NCBI GenBank assembly: GCA_005888395.1
Contig: VAXF01000150.1
Location: 1 to 6,134, forward strand
Length of the DNA: 6,134 nucleotides
Direction of reading: 5' to 3'
Source: Actinomycetota bacterium
GTDB lineage: Bacteria; Actinomycetota; Acidimicrobiia; Acidimicrobiales; AC-25
Program-made: the position numbers and the translations under genes
The notes under the pieces: model-generated
Seen by the model: only the letters and a program-made list of their open reading frames with translations
Databases searched by the model: none
Told to the model about the DNA's origin: nothing
Shown here: positions 5,932 to 6,134 of the stretch, one piece after another
Layout of the letters: every line of letters begins with the position of its first letter
How positions within the stretch are numbered: the stretch's first letter is position 1

Positions 5932-6134
5932 CTACTTCAGCGTTTCCAGATAGGCGACCAGCTTGGCGATCTCGTCCTCGGTGAGATGCAGGTTCGGCAT
6001 CCTCGATCCCGGCTTCTCACCCGGGGGATCACGCAGCCACGCGGCCAGATTCTGCGGTGACATCGCGAAGATGGCGCCGGCGAAGGTGGTGCGGCTCTGG
6101 AGATGGGTGAGGTTCGGGCCGACGTTGCCCTCCG
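5932..6134 (-). CDS. ctaC: C-terminal cytochrome c domain, probably of cytochrome c oxidase subunit II (partial)
   Basis: The last 66 residues of a gene that enters from the right edge. They read as the second half of a class I cytochrome c: VGPNLTHLQSR (4-14), NLAAWLRDPPGEKPGSRMP (28-46) and the terminal helix DEIAKLVAYLETLK. M45, in SRMP, would be the sixth heme ligand; the CXXCH heme-attachment site would lie just outside the window. Just upstream of ctaD, and with this DPxxxKPGxxMPxxxL pattern, it is most likely the cytochrome c domain fused to the CuA subunit II of a caa3 oxidase, which takes electrons on the outer face of the membrane. A separate small cytochrome c is possible, because the CuA domain is not visible. 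It ends in TAG, 21 bases before ctaD. Confidence 0.82.
   Translation of the reverse strand, partial: EGNVGPNLTHLQSRTTFAGAIFAMSPQNLAAWLRDPPGEKPGSRMPNLHLTEDEIAKLVAYLETLK

Noticed and set aside
5101..6060. 319-codon plus-strand open frame opposite ctaD and the end of ctaC (and similar ones at 2029-2988 and 3179-4096)
   Set aside because: The products are low-complexity Glu/Asp/His/Arg-rich and mirror the oxidase codons; the minus-strand genes are certain from cofactor ligands.
1..6134. Defence system, mobile element, CRISPR array, attachment site or tRNA gene
   Set aside because: Nearly all of the window is occupied by housekeeping and respiratory genes, the gaps are about 100 bases or less, and no direct repeats, transposase motifs or tRNA-like folds were seen.

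Overview
The window is high-GC, gene-dense bacterial DNA with no mobile element, CRISPR array, tRNA or rRNA. GTG starts, few Shine-Dalgarno sites and the gene families suggest a member of the Actinomycetota, perhaps a deep-branching class such as Thermoleophilia or Acidimicrobiia. The class is an inference from gene content and composition and was not computed.

Layout from left to right: (1) positions 1-301, minus strand, the N-terminal 100 residues of seryl-tRNA synthetase, running off the left edge. (2) A short divergent intergenic region (302-402) with two consecutive GC-rich stem-loops that share nearly the same G-rich loop. (3) On the plus strand, an ABC-2 type exporter pair: ATPase (403-1305) and six-helix permease (1302-2024), overlapping by GTGA. 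(4) A perfect 16-bp palindrome (2022-2037) containing the stop codons of the two convergent genes. (5) On the minus strand, reading from right to left, a heme-copper oxidase operon: the cytochrome c tail of subunit II (5932-6134, partial), subunit I (3901-5910), subunit III (3284-3904), subunit IV (2895-3284) and the assembly protein CtaG (2035-2898). The last four genes overlap by 1-4 bases.

The oxidase genes are in the order ctaC-ctaD-ctaE-ctaF-ctaG, as in the Bacillus caa3 operon. They encode an A1-type caa3 cytochrome c oxidase, in which electrons pass from the cytochrome c domain fused to subunit II to CuA, heme a and the heme a3/CuB site of subunit I. Subunits III and IV complete the core and CtaG assists assembly. 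Subunit I has all the metal ligands and the D- and K-channel residues, so the enzyme should be a proton-pumping terminal oxidase.

Most of the window is ordinary conserved biology. I did not find an undescribed system. The points that most merit a second look are the two-helix extension of subunit I, which resembles half of the actinobacterial type of subunit IV, the twin hairpins upstream of serS, and the palindrome containing the convergent stop codons.
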